Origin: Campanula takesimana
Lineage: Eukaryota > Streptophyta > Magnoliopsida > Asterales > Campanulaceae
Assembly (NCBI GenBank): GCA_026119855.1
Contig: JAOWBW010001307.1
Span: 186,001 to 250,000 of the forward strand
Length of the DNA: 64,000 nt
Reading direction: 5' to 3'
Position numbers and translations under genes: made by a program. Shown piece after piece: positions 22,690-34,660 of the stretch (its first letter is position 1; every line of letters starts with the position of its first letter). The notes under the pieces are model-generated. The model was not told the origin of the DNA, did no database searches, and was given only the letters and a program-made list of their open reading frames with translations.

Positions 22690-23356
22690 CCTATTACTAG
22701 GTAGAGAAAGAGAAACGGAGATTGTTGCTGTCGGCCTTGTAGCATGATCTCTTGTTGAAACCCCATTTCAAAACTGAGCCTCTTCCTTGATGAGTTCTTG
22801 CATGTTGCCATTCTCTAACTTTTGTTCTTCAACCACGGTAAATTCACCATTGTCAATCAAGTTTTGGATGATGTTGCGGATGGAGAAGCAATCCTCGGTG
22901 AGGTGACCGCTGCATAGGTGATAGTCACACCACTTGTGGTGGGCATGGTTGCGACGTAATGGTTGTGGTTGCTTGTACCCTTGGAGAGGAGAAACTTGTC
23001 CCTTGGTTTTGAGAGCTTCGTAGGCCTCGGTGATGGTCATGCCATTGAGAGGGGTATAGACACGGTCGTTGGTGGCACTTTTGTGACTTTTGAGGGATGA
23101 GCCACTTGAGCGTGTTTTACCGTAGACCTTTGCCTTGCTGACGGTGAGCTCTTGCAAACGAGCCTTAAGTTTGGACACTTATTCCTTGTGAATTTTCCTC
23201 TCGAGATCAAGACGGGCTTGCCATAAACCATCATTGCCGGCGGGCATTCTCGACAAGTCTATCCATTTGTTCCCCCATGGCTCTTATTATGTTGAAGAGC
23301 CTTTTGTTGGACACGGAGATGTTCTCACCCTTATTGTTGTTGCCGTTGGAAGCCAT
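22690..23356 (-). pseudogene. Tat gag with the capsid region deleted
   Basis: On the minus strand it starts MASNGNNNKGENISVSN (ATG at 23354-23356) and continues as a short coil segment ending VENARRQ. After a frameshift it jumps to NDRVYTPLNGMTITEAYEAL and the Tat CX2HX4HX4C finger (CDYHLCSGHLTEDC), ending near NNLRFSFST-like codons. About 300 residues of capsid present in the gag at 49.8-51.2 kb are absent. Protease and pol are absent; an A tract and structured motifs follow directly. Confidence 0.75.
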
Positions 23357-23459
23357 TGGACCTATTGAGATAACACGGATGATCTTAGGTTGGCCCCACA
23401 AACATATTTTGAGTAAAATAATTAACCCACAAACAAAGGAAAAAGACAACCACATAAGA

Positions 23460-24574
23460 GAAATGACTCTTTTTGTTTTTATTTACAAAAGTCGGAAGGA
23501 CGTGGTCCTTTTTGGGGTTTCTAGAAAGAATAGTGGAATCGTCACACTAGTATATAGACCTTCTCACGGTCCCATATACTCATCGGATTCCACCACGTTT
23601 GTGAATCCTACATGTGTCGGGATTAAACTAAATTAATGTAGTAAATCATACATGCGGGGACGGATTTTTATTTTCGTCCATAATTACCACTTGGGGACGG
23701 AGTTTTATTTCGTCCAAAACAACGAGTGGCATGTATGATTTGAAGACATTAGTTTAGGGAAATCTCGGCACATGGAAACCGACTTGGTCACGGAGTGTTA
23801 GACCCTAACTAGAATTGTGTGGTTTGTGCTCGGCTAAAGAGAGGCTTAAAGGTCACCCCCGGCATGTAGTCATGAACTACGCCACGGGCTGGGGTTTACC
23901 GCTTCGAAAGAGTCAAGGTCGAGTGGAGCTTGAAACTTTCTTGGACGGGCCTCGACGGGTTTGGGGTTGGACTTGTGCGACTCGATAATGAGCAATTCAT
24001 AGGAGTAATGTGCATGTAGTGTGAGGTCTATCACGTGACAATTTTTTTTTTTTCAATGGAAATAAAAAAACAAATAAGCACGTAATTAACAACTTTCGAA
24101 TCACCCGTGTGACCGATAAAAATGAATAAACAAAAGTAAAGGGGGGTGTATGCAGGCCCGGTGCCCACACACTGTCAAAACTACCCATTTTGTTCACTGT
24201 TCTGTTTACTGTTCTGGAAAATGGCCCAGAAGCGCGCGACTCAGGGCAGTTACGTGAGAAGCGCGCGCATTGCGCCATGAATGTGGGAGGCGCGCGCATC
24301 TGGGGTACCTGTCAGAATGTCAGAAGAAACCGCGGACTCAATGGATTGCCCTGGTCCCAAATTATGTAACTTTCCCCTGCAGAAACTTGTTAGCATAGAA
24401 ATATGAAATTTGAAGGACAAGATGGAAGGTGGGCGATTCTGGTAATAAGGGTCGGACGCGCGCGCTTTAGGCCTAGAAGGCCGGAGGCGCGCGCTTCCTA
24501 CCCTTTTTACCAGAATGCCCAAAAAACAGCTATAAGAACACCAAAAGTAGAAAATGCAAGTTTAACCCTCTATG
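23460..24574 (-). other. Tat 5' leader, minus strand
   Basis: The same ordered blocks as the other Tat leaders, including CpG-rich modules at about 24230-24300 and 24455-24500, the CACGGGTGATTCG marker near 24100 and the GGGGACG block near 23655. No coding sequence. The version near 24165 reads ACAGTGTGTGGGCACC in element sense, the same subtype as the leader at 35041. Confidence 0.7.
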
Positions 24575-24592
24575 TCCCCAGCGGAGTCGCCA
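24575..24592 (-). other. Primer-binding site, tRNA-Arg type
   Basis: On the minus strand TGGCGACTCCGCTGGGGA, one base after the LTR end. Full match to the expected complement of tRNA-Arg(ACG). Confidence 0.85.
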
Positions 24593-24593
24593 C

Positions 24594-25884
24594 TGTAGAT
24601 ACCCCGGGGAACCACGGCTTGGCTAGAGCGGTGAATTATCCTAGGATGTCTACTTGATTTTAAGAGTCGTCACCCACGTTTTAGAGGAACGCGAGAAAGC
24701 CTAAGAAAATAGCCTTTTTTATTGATTACAAAACCAAAGATTCTTGAGATGAGGGGTTCGGGGGTTAGGTGACGGAGTGGGAAGTACTTAAACACCCACT
24801 CCGCCCCGCTTACGCGGGTCTTGCTACTTTTGGTGTTCTAATACTAAAAAGAAAAGTCCTTCAATTATTAATGTAAGAAGTGCTAACAATTACAATGGAA
24901 AGAAAGGGGAAAATTAAAAGGAAATAAAAGAGAATTGTTTTTATTTATTAATTTATGCTAAAAGATTACATGTAACAATTATGCCAAACAATTGCATGAA
25001 GAAATGAAATGAAAATTAAAGTGGAATTTGGAATGTTGGGATGTAACCTTGGCCAAACTTCAATAGTGAAGTGGCCTTTTGGTTGTATCCCTTTTATGGA
25101 GATTGCATACACATTAAAGATGAAGAGTGTAATAAAAAGATTTTAACAATGAGAGAAAATAAAGATAAGATTAAAAGTTTATAAGAGAATGAACATTGTA
25201 CCTTGTGCTTGAATGGGGAAGAACCAAATTGTTTATAGTGACCACTCTTTGAAAATGGATTTTATGTGTTTTAAAGTGTTTTTGATTCAAGAATTCTTCC
25301 TCTTTTTGTTAAGAGAGTGAAAAGAAAAGTCCTCTTTTGTTAAGAGAGTCAAAAGAAAAGTCTTAAAAGAGGTCCCCTCCAATGATGGATTGGAGGGGTT
25401 TTTATAGGTGTTAGGTAAGGTCTTTGTGGTCACAAAGATGGTCCTTCCCCGGATCAAGCCAAGGCATAATGGCCTTGGGGGTTACAAATCAGAAAAGGAG
25501 GGAAATTTGGCAAAATCTGGGATTCTGGAGGTGGGAAGCGCGCGCCTCCCCCCCCCCTATGGGAGACGCGAGCATCCCATAAAGGAGGGCGGAGGCGCGC
25601 TCCTCCCATCTTCAGGAAATCCAAATTTCAGCCCAAAAGTTAACCCTGTTATGCAGTTAAGTCCCAAAACTAACGGAATTAGTCCAAAAACTTAACGAAC
25701 ATCACGAAAGTCAACGAAAATAAATGAAACAAAGACTCAAGGTTGACTTTGTCACTTAGTCAAATCCAAGACTAACGGAGTAAGTTGAAAGTTAACGAAA
25801 AGTAACAAAACTTAACAGAAAAGAGGAAGACAACGAAATGTGTATGCAATCGGGACATGAGAGGTCCAAGGCGGGGTGTCTACA
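24594..25884 (-). mobile_element. 5' LTR (type C/E/F) of the minus-strand Tat derivative
   Basis: 1,291 bp, TGTAGACACC to TATCTACA on the minus strand. It shares terminal blocks with the A/B/D/G type but differs through most of its length and matches the LTRs at 41556-42748 and 52506-53208. CpG-rich triad about 25536-25610; TATA-like CTATAAAAACC at 25398-25409 (minus). Right of it lies copia RNase H, so this derivative was also inserted in the copia element. Confidence 0.88.
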
Positions 25885-26570
25885 GAGTGAGATGCCATAT
25901 GCTTCGGTAAATGGATCCATCGTGTATGCCGTGATAGGTACTAGGCCGGATGTATCTTATGCTTGGAGCATGACGAGAAGATGTCAATCCGACCCTGGTG
26001 AAAATCACTGGATGGCTACAAAAACAATTCTTAAAGTACTTGAGAAGAACTAAAAGATTCATTTTTTATCTATGGAGGAATGAAATATGATCTCGTTGTA
26101 AATGGGTACATGGATGCATGCTTCCAAACCGACAAAGATGATAGAAAATCGCAATCGAGTTTTGTGTTAAATAACTGTAAGTTGGAATAGTTCCAAGCAG
26201 AGTACAGTTAATTCTACAAATTGAAGCTAAGTATATTGCTGCATTGGATGCTGCAAAGGAAAACTGTTTGGATTAAGAAGTTCATTGGTGAACTTGAGGT
26301 GGTTCCTAGAGTTGCTAAACTAATAGACCTTTATTGATAATAATGGTGCTATTGATCAAGCAAAGGAACCAAGGGCACATCCTAAATCCAAATACATACT
26401 TAGGCGTTTTCTTTTCGTTTGAGAAATCGTTGATAAGGGAGACGTAAATATATGAAAAGTACCAACTAATGATAACGTTGCGGACACGTTAACAAAGGGA
26501 CTTCCACAAGCTAAACATGATGGTCATGTTAGGTCCATGGGTATTGGATACTTAGAGATTGGGCCTAGGG
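25885..26570 (+). pseudogene. Ty1/copia RNase H and C-terminal end, decayed
   Basis: MPYASVNGSIVYAV followed by TRPDVSYA and SDPGENHW are standard copia RNase H motifs. ILKYLRRTK follows only after a frameshift near 26037. The end retains NVADTLTKGLPQAKH and HVRSMGI, the usual copia C-terminus, about 100 bp before the LTR. Several stops. Probably the 3' part of the copia element whose earlier fragment is at 7024-7605. Confidence 0.85.
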
Positions 26571-28044
26571 CAAGTGGGAGATTGTTGGTGTTGGTACCCT
26601 AGGCATGTTTGTTAAACATTGTATAAGTTATTATTTTTATTCATGATGATAAAGAGATGTTAAGATTATTATTGTTGCTCATGTTTGCTTATAATAATCT
26701 CCGTCCCTAGAGCTTGTTAAGCGTTATCATAAAGGCTAAATGATCATGGGATGATCATGTTAGATTTATGGGTACTTGTTTGGAATAAGGTACTGGACAT
26801 GACCCGCGGTATGAGATTTATGTCATGGTCAATGTCATATATAAATATCATATTAGTTATGTCATTTGAATCCTTAGACATGAAGTTATTATAGTCTTCC
26901 ACGTTATAAAGGGTATGATTGGCATAATCGGATTCACGTAGGGAAGAATAATAAGCTAAATGGATTTGTCCCTCTTCGGAGAGATGTCATGCTTGGGCCC
27001 CTCGAAGGAATGATGTTGATGAAATGTTTGGCCAAACTCAAATGGATTGATTGGATCAATGTCATTTGGATTATCAACATATTCGGGATCGAGAAAAGTA
27101 TTGAACAAAACAAGTTGACTTGTTGACCATGACTTGTGTTCAAAGACATCGTGGACAAATGGATTATGACATGTTCTAAAGGAATGCGAACTTGTATCTA
27201 GTTATACTATTTGGGTAGGTATGACGGTTTGCTAGAACCTAATCATATCTTATGAGTTCATGTTTGAACCCATTGCCAACTTAGTATAATCTTAGAGGGT
27301 CACACACAATAGAACGAATCTAAAAGGACTTAAATGGAATTATGGGTCGAAGGACCTTTGAGGGATTTTAGGACTTTAGAGGAGAAAGCAAGAAAGTGGG
27401 ATTCTCTGGAGGGTCCGGGCGGACCTCCTAAAGGACCCAGGCGGATCTTTGGGAGGGTCCGGGCGGACCTCCTATAAGACCCGGGCGGACCTCTAGGGTT
27501 TCTGCCCAGAATTTTTCTTTGTTCCGTTTTCTTGCGGGTTTGGACACTTGTTTCCTATTTGGAATAGGTCACACAAGTATTTAAACAGCCTCTATTCGCC
27601 CAAAATCAGCCCTAAGCATTATGTAACTTTGTGAGAGCCTCCAAGGGTTTGAGAGGATGAATTTCTTGTTCTAAGACATCCCTAGATTGAAGAACAAGAA
27701 TATCACACACATAATAATTCCATATAGTTCTATACATCATGAAAGCGTGTTTCATGATTTGGTCTAGCAACCAAGATCAAGTGTTCTTGATATTCGTTCG
27801 TGGTGTGGATACTGCTAGAGGATGAAACTTATCATCTTCATAGTTCGTGATTCTTGCTTTGTTCGTGATCAAGATTTCAAGCCTCCATCAAATTCAAGGT
27901 TGTAAAATCAAAGGCATCAAGGGTTAGTATTCTAGTATTCATTATGTTATATTTGACTTAATCATATGAACGGATCTATGGGCTTTGGGTTTCATTAAAT
28001 TTAAATGCTTAATTCCGCTGCGCATGTTACTCTGAAACCCAACA
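26571..28044 (+). mobile_element. Copia polypurine tract and 3' LTR
   Basis: AAGTGGGAGAT (about 26571-26582) is the typical copia polypurine tract. The LTR runs TGTTGG (26583) to CCAACA (28044), 1,462 bp, with matching inverted ends. Four GGTCCGGGCGGACC-type palindromes lie at about 27405-27505, about 70-170 bp upstream of a TATA-like GTATTTAAACA near 27572. The LTR abuts Retand-like pol sequence at 28045, so this copia element was itself inserted in that Tat element. Confidence 0.88.
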
Positions 28045-28588
28045 CTAAGGACTTCGCCTGGACCCCAGAGTGATCGGCATCGTTCCAACAATTGAAATAT
28101 TACTTGGGTTCTCCTCCACTACTCAGCAGTCCAATTATGGGAGAGACACTCTCCGTATTCCTTGCAACAACATATAGAGCCGTGGCGGCCGTGCTAGTGC
28201 GAGAAGATAACGGGATTCAAAGGCCAGTTTATTATGTCAGCAAAGCATTGTCAGATACCGCTTTAATGCTGAGAAAATAGCGTACGCCTTGGTGATAGCT
28301 TCCAGAAAGCTGCGAGCATATTTCTCCTCTCATCCCATCACGGTTTATACCTACGCGCCACTCAGAAAGATACTTCATAAGATGGATAGCTCAGGCCGAC
28401 TACTCAACTGGTCCATTGAATTGACCGAGTTTGATATCACCTACAAGCTGAGAAAGACACTGTTGGCACAGCCTTTAGCAGATTTCCTAGTCGAGACTGC
28501 GTTCTCAAGTGAATATACGCCGACAACCAGGAAGAGGAAATTCCCCATGGATAGAGAGCCTCTAGAGGAACTGCCAAGTGACTGTTAG
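28045..28588 (+). pseudogene. Retand-like Tat pol: end of RT and first RNase H
   Basis: Begins KDFAWTPE then a TGA, then QQLKYYLGSPPLLS and GETLSVFLATTYRAVAAVLV, with RPVYYVSKAL, KIAYALVIASRKLRAYF and GRLLNWSIELTEFDI. This is the connection and RNase H of a Tat element closer to Retand than to the other Tat elements here. Frameshift near 28275; stop at 28586-28588. The N-terminal RT is missing because the copia LTR interrupts it. Confidence 0.83.
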
Positions 28589-28591
28589 GGT

Positions 28592-29002
28592 TTGTACACA
28601 GACGGGTCAACGACGCAAGGAAGAAGTGGAGCTAGAGTATACCTAACAAGTCCAGGCGGTGAGCATGTAGCTCGTGACTTCATCAGGTTCAAGTTCCCAG
28701 CCTCAAACAACCAGGCAGAATATGAGGCCTTAGTCCTAGGGATAGAAAGGGCAAAGTTCTTTGGGGCGACTAAACTAGTAGCCTATAGTGACTCCCAACT
28801 CGTGGTGAATCAAGTGAAAGGGGAATACAACACCGAGAATCACATCCTGACGAAATATAGAGACCTCGTCCTCAATATGACCAAAAACTTGGAATTCTGG
28901 GAAATTAGGCAGGTCGGACGAGAGCACAATCAAGAGGCCGACTTTCTATCCAAACTGGCCACATCAGAAGAGACAAATCCCCTGATCATCTATGCCGACT
29001 AA
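28592..29002 (+). pseudogene. Archaeal-type second RNase H (aRNH) of the Retand-like element
   Basis: Acid residues in the expected order: YTDGST, NNQAEYEAL, AYSDSQLVV and HNQEADFLS (D-E-D-D). An additional RNase H after the normal one is a hallmark of the Tat lineage, thought to help remove RNA during reverse transcription. The domain is itself uninterrupted for 136 codons, but is bounded by stops on both sides. Confidence 0.85.
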
Positions 29003-30327
29003 CTTGCTTACGAGAGGCTGGAGATCCTAATTCTTGACGACGAGGAAAGAACATGGATTGAAGACTACAAGGACTACATCAAGAAAGGAAAGCTACCAGA
29101 TGACGAGTTGGCGGCTAAAATGATAAAGAGGAAGACGACCAGATACATAGTGTGGAACGACATCTTATACCAGAGGTCGTTCTCTAGATCCCTCCTAAGA
29201 TGTGTCTCCCCCAAAGACATAGAGAAATTACTGGCCGAGGTACATGAGGGAGTTTGCGGAGGTCACCCGGAGGCCAGAACTCTCGCCGACAAGGTGATCA
29301 CGCTTGGCTACTACTGGCCAAACCTAAGAGAAGATGTCCATGCCTGTGAAGAAGTGTGAAAAATGTCAATGCTTCTCAGACCTGCCTAGAGTGCCGCCGG
29401 TGGAACAAAGTCTGATTATACCGACCTGGCCGTTCGACATGTGGGGAGTCAACATTATTGGGCCCTTTCCTTTAGCCAAGGGAAGCAAAAAGTTTGTGAT
29501 TATAGCAGTTGACTACTTTACCAAGTGGGTGGAGGCTAAACCCTTAGCAAAGATTACAGAAGAAAGTGCCATCAACTTCATTCACGACTACATAGGGTGT
29601 CGATTCGGCGTTCCCCCATTCTATTGTGACCGAAAACGGCTCCAGTTCTCTGATACTTTTACTGAGGAGCTAAACAGATTAGGAGTGAAGCATAGAAAAA
29701 TCATCAGTCAGCCATCCCCAAGGTAACGGGCAAGCCGAGGTAGCAAACAAGTTGATACTAAGAGCCCTAACCAAGAGTCTGGAAGGAAGCCAAGGAAAGT
29801 GGCTGGACGATCACCCCCTTGCTCTATGGGCAGTTCGTACAACCACTCGGGGGCCGACTGGGGAGACTCCCTTTGCACTAACTTATGGATCTGAAGCTAT
29901 AGCGCCAGCCGAGATGGCCTTACCTACCTTCAGAGTAACCAATTATGACGAGGTTGTCAATGAATACAACCGACTGCTGGACCTAGACCTGGTTGAGGTA
30001 AAAAGGATGACTGCTCATCTCAGAATGATTAATTACAAGCAAAACACCAAGGCCTATCATGACAGCAAAGTAAAGAAGAGAGTTTTTGAAGTCGGTGACT
30101 GGGTACTCAAAAAGATCGAGTCAACATATAGAAAGGCTCTACAAAACAAACTCTCGCCGAACTGGGAAGGTCCTTACATCGTTACTCACGTCATCCGAGA
30201 AGGGACTTACATGCTCAAAACTCCGGAAGGAAAAGAGCTGAAGCACCCACGGCATTCGGAGCACTTGAGGAAATATTATATTATCAGTAACTCCCCGGCA
30301 CCCTATCTATCTTTTATTGCTTTCTAG
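29003..30327 (+). pseudogene. Retand-like integrase, frameshifted
   Basis: HEGVCGGH and CEKCQCF give the HHCC finger, split by a frameshift near 29350. The core has FDMWGVNIIGPFP (first Asp changed to Asn: VNIIG where VDIIG is usual) and VDYFTKWVEAKPL. In place of the usual TDNGxQF it reads CDRKRLQF. A second frameshift near 29725 precedes LALWAVRTTTRGPTGETPF. The C-terminus has WEGPYIV and ends SFIAF. The changed catalytic residue and shifts make it inactive. Confidence 0.82.
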
Positions 30328-31087
30328 ATTAGATTTTTGGTCTCTAGTTTTTTAGCCTCTGATAGCTTAAATAGTCAGGTTTTGATTTCATCAATAAAGT
30401 TTCCTTTTATTAGAACGATGTTTTCTACATTACTCGTACATAAGCACGGTTCAAGCATTACCTAACAATGCCGAGATCGTCATCCAGAGTTTTGAGCACT
30501 TACGCCTGATCACTCTCAAAGCCTAGTTTCAATAACTAGCATGGCCACAACATACATGACATGATGGGTCTCTTCTCAAGTTAAGGATAAAACGTCTCAA
30601 CTCCTAACAATTTGAACCTAGTTCTGACAACTATTTCTCCCAAATTTGAGTGAAGATGAAGACATCTTACTCCTATAACAATTTGAGAATAGTTTGACAA
30701 CTAGGTCTTTCAAATATTAACAAATCCGAGCCTCTAAAGCTCGTCACGGCCCATAACGGTGAACGACCACGGCCTATACAACATAGCCTAAACCGGTTGT
30801 GGCATATCTCGTCATTTCAGACAGTGTTAGGACATCTCAAGCCGAGATAAAGTAACATGAACAAATGACGAGATAACACACTTGGCTACATAACAGTCAA
30901 GAAAATAAGGGTTAATTAGCACCTCAAACCGGTAGACAAATCCTTATGCACAAAACAAAACAAGTGTTTCAAACCCCCCAGACAAACACTGGGCCCAGGC
31001 TTGCAAATACTTACAAACATAAAAATAAATTGTTTCAGCCAAACCGGCTCACAAGCAACGAGTTTCAAAGTTCAAGAGTTCAACAAA
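30328..31087 (+). other. 3' non-coding stretch of the Retand-like element
   Basis: No gene. It lies between the pol end and the antisense gene end. An AATAAAG string near 30392 could be a polyadenylation signal. I see no tandem repeat and no copy of the hairpins found in the other Tat elements. Confidence 0.5.
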
Positions 31088-33413
31088 CTAATCAATCTCA
31101 GCACCAGCCTCCTCCTCGGCCTTGGCAATGAGGTCGTCAAGATTTCCTTCCTCAACAGACGGATGGACCCATGGCGGATTACCTGCCTTGCGTTCTCGGC
31201 TCTGAATCAATCTCAAGCCCTTATCAGAATATAGAACTAAGAAGTGAGAAGCTCGGGCTTTAACGATGTAGGCATCCTGGACGAAGAGATGAGCAAGCTT
31301 ATCTAGAGTTATATCGACTTCAGGGTCGATCCAGAGAAGACGAGACAGATTTGACCAAGCGTTATTATAAGTAGAACCAACTTCATCTTGGACCGCTGCC
31401 TTCATTGTTGGACTCTTCTTGAAGGCCTCTACTGCCCGTGTCTCTCGGCCTGTTATGCTCTCTTCCAGCTGGGCAATCCTCTCCTCAGCAGTAACTTTTT
31501 CCAGCACAAGACCCTTAGCTCATTGATTCTCTTTCTCGAAGTTGGCCTTTGCCGCGCCAGTCTCTTCCTTAGCTGCTCGAACCACCGCCTCAGCCCGCCG
31601 GACCATCTCATCAGCCTCTGCCGACTTATCCGCCGCTTTCTTCAGCTCGGCTTCAAAGGAGACCTTCTCCTTCTCGAGAGCTTTCACCCTCTCTTTCATC
31701 TCGGCATTAGAAACATGGAGAGGCTTGACCTCGCCCTCAAACTTACTGGCACTACTTATGGCGAGTTGCATAAGAGCATACTCATGCTGAGCTATAGAGG
31801 CAAGCTGCAAAGAAAATATCAAGGCGTCAAAAGCAGCGCAGTCAAGGTCACATAACCATTAATAAAATGCCAAGTAACTCACTAATAAGCAGGCCTTTTC
31901 AGTTTCGAAGTTGTGTGGAGGACGGCCTAGTATCCACCATCCTTTGAAGAGTTCTTTGGTTCATGGCTCTCTTAATAACTGCCGCACCGAGTTTGAGGGC
32001 GGGTCCTGAGCGAATGGAATCATCGACATCTGGCATTATATCCACATTTCCAAGGGCATTAGCCAAGTCATTTATCTAGGCTTCAGTAGGACCTGAGGCA
32101 GAAGCTGATCCGCGAGTCGAGGGAGTTCTCTTCCTCGATGTGCTGGCCCTGTGAAAAATCAATATTCTCTAACCTGGCCTCTTTTTCAACAACCTCGGCC
32201 TCGTTCTCCTCCCCTCCGTCATCAACTTGAACGACATGAGGACCGGTGGGAATGTTTGCAATTCCTTTGGCCCGCAGTGCCTCCTGCCTGGCCACCATAT
32301 CAGTGTGACATTTCTCGACACCGCGAGTGCGCGACAATTGTTTTTTCCTTCGCGCCGCCATAGCAGGGTCGATTTATTCTTCATCAATAATCTGGATATC
32401 TTCCATTGAAAGATCTGCACAAGGAAGTTAGGAATGATGAGGTAAAATCAGAAAAATATAAAAATAGAGGAGGTATTACATCCTACAATGTCCTGGGCCA
32501 TGAGGCACTTGTTGTCCTCATTCTTGCACACACTACACTCCGAATAAAAAACAAAGCCGGGATGCACCACCCAATCTGGGAATCGGTTCCCTCTCTCCAC
32601 CATCACTCTCAGCATAATGCCGCCAACTGGCCCCCTTATCAAGCCGGCTTGAACGTGATACCTGAAGTCCATCTCCGTCTTGACCCAATCAAAGGTGGTA
32701 ATGGCGGCAAACTCTTCCAACCTCTTTATCAGATCAGTGCTCCAATCTGGCCGATGAACGACTTCAGGCCTAACCGGATTCTTATTAGGGCCCAGGAATT
32801 CCCACCCAAGATGACTCTCAACCTTGATAATATTCTTATTCCAGCCCGTTACTTTGTTTACGACGCTTGAAATAGGAATCATAAGTTTGGGATTGTTGGG
32901 GTCAGATTTGATAGTGATGGTTCTGGTCGAAGAATTGTAGGAAGAATGGAAAAAGTGATAAAAGGCCGACACGCAAGGCTCGAAGCCAAGACTACGGCAA
33001 AAAATAATAAAGCCAGTAAGGTACCTTACGGCATTGGCGTCCAGATGAGCCAGAACAATATTCCACTCCTCCATATATTCATTAATAAAGGGGTCGAGGG
33101 GGAGACTAAGACCAAGCTGGAACTGCTTATAGTAGAAGGGAAGGAAGGCATCATTGTAATAGAATTTTCTGGCCTCAGCTTCACTGGCAAATGGTTGGGA
33201 TTTACTATGGAAAAGTTTGAACTCCTTCCTGTCCACACCATAGTTATTATAAATATCCCTGATCATGGCCTCCCTACCGGAGGGATGTCTGCGCTGTGTT
33301 GAGCCGGAAGGACCATCCCCATCTCCACCTCTTCTGGGGGACGCGGTCTCGTCCCCAAACCTATCCACTATTCTTACGACAACACCTTCCTCAGCCATAC
33401 CTGCAGCAATCAA
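31088..33413 (-). pseudogene. Antisense Transposase_28-like ('putative gypsy type transposon') gene, spliced, broken
   Basis: Minus strand. The first block (33413-32487) holds YYKQFQLGLSLPLDPFINEY and NAVRYLTGFIIFCRSLG, the signature of the plant 'putative gypsy type transposon' family. A donor GTAGGA at 32486-32481 and an acceptor CTTGTGCAG near 32417 suggest an intron. The next block (MAARRKKQ, about 32411-32083) is preceded by an in-frame TAA. Another acceptor, TTTCTTTGCAG near 31808, leads into a long Glu/Lys/Ala coiled coil (31807-31088) with one further stop. No function is established for the family. The N-terminus is unclear because of a 12-base C run at about 33453 and the LTR inserted at 33636. 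Confidence 0.68.
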
Positions 33414-33635
33414 GGGATTATAATCATCCCGTGACGAGGACGAGGTGACCTCCCCCCCCCCCCCGATTCAACTTCTGGGGCCGAGGAAGGGCCCTCAAAT
33501 CGAGATCGGAAAGCTGATTTGTCTTTAACATAATGAAGAAAAATGTGTTGTACAATGGCGTCAAAGGTATTTAGAAGCACAACGCCGTCCGTACCACCAC
33601 TAAGAGCTCTTGGGGAAAACAAACCTGATGGATAC

Positions 33636-34641
33636 TGTAGAGACCCCGCCTTGGACCGCTCACCCTGATTGCACACTTGATTTTGTGTTTCTCCATCTTT
33701 TAAGTGTTTCCTGTTAGTTTCTGTTACTTTGGTTAAGTTCCAGACGGACTCCGTTAAGTCTCGGGGCTAAACTGAATAACAGTTCTAACTTTCTAGTCCA
33801 TTCTGTCAAAAGTCGCTTCTCAGAGTCGCGCGCCTCCGCCCCTTGAGTCCAGACGCGCGCGCCTTCTGCCGCCTAGGTGGGATGCGCGCGCTTCTGGGGC
33901 GTGTCAGTTACAGATTCTGCCCAAGAATCTCTCCCTTGCTCATTATACATGATTTTGCCCGGGAAATATTTCTTGGAGACTCCGTTTGGCTCCAAAAATA
34001 GTCACTTTTCAACTATAAAAACCCCTCCAATCCATCATTGGAGGAGGACTTGAAAAATCATCATTTTAGACCTTTTACTCACTCTTTGCCTAGACCTTTC
34101 CTTTGGGATTTCTTCAACAAAAGTACTCAACCTCTTCTTCAAGGCTTGACAAGAGGTTCTCTTTTTGAAGAATACTATAGGTAAATGTTTTAAGCACTTC
34201 TCTTCTTCTTCTTCTTCTTCTTCTTCTTCTTCTTCAATCAAATGTGCAATCATCCAAAACCATTTGGGACATGACACCAACGGTCCTTTCATTACATTGA
34301 ATTGGCCTAGGAGTCATCTCCCTACATTTCAAACTCTAAAACCCCCCTTTTTTATCATCATTTTAATAGGAAGAACACATTTATCTTAGAAAGTGAATTA
34401 TGAACAAACAAGACCGACTTTGCTCGGGCGAAATGGGTGTTTAAGTACTTCCCATTTCGTAACCTAACCCCCGAACCCCTCATCCCAAAGAATCTCTGTT
34501 TTCGTAAATCAAACTTAGGCTCATAAACATTAGGTTTTCTTACGTTCCTCTAAAACATAGGTGGCAACTCTAAAACACAATTAGACATCCTAGGTTAATT
34601 CACGCACTCTAGCCAAGCCGTGGTCCCCCGGGGTATCTACA
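33636..34641 (+). mobile_element. 5' LTR (type A/B/D/G) of a plus-strand Tat derivative
   Basis: 1,006 bp, TGTAGAGACC to TATCTACA. Its first several hundred bases are nearly the same as the LTR starting at 63368. CpG-rich triad 33822-33900, TATA-like CTATAAAAACCCC near 34013, CTT microsatellite 34196-34236. It inserted upstream of the antisense gene of the Retand-like element. Confidence 0.88.
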
Positions 34642-34642
34642 G

Positions 34643-34660
34643 TGGCGACTCCGCTGGGGA
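34643..34660 (+). other. Primer-binding site, tRNA-Arg type
   Basis: TGGCGACTCCGCTGGGGA, one base after the LTR; full match to the expected complement of tRNA-Arg(ACG). Confidence 0.87.

Noticed and set aside
8616..24593. A single large element bounded by the LTRs at 7606 and 25884
   Set aside because: The LTRs are in opposite orientation, of different subfamilies, and each has its own primer site facing inward.
34035..34292. Minus-strand ORF with a run of Glu
   Set aside because: The run is a CTT microsatellite in the LTR; the same artefact occurs at the right end of the window.
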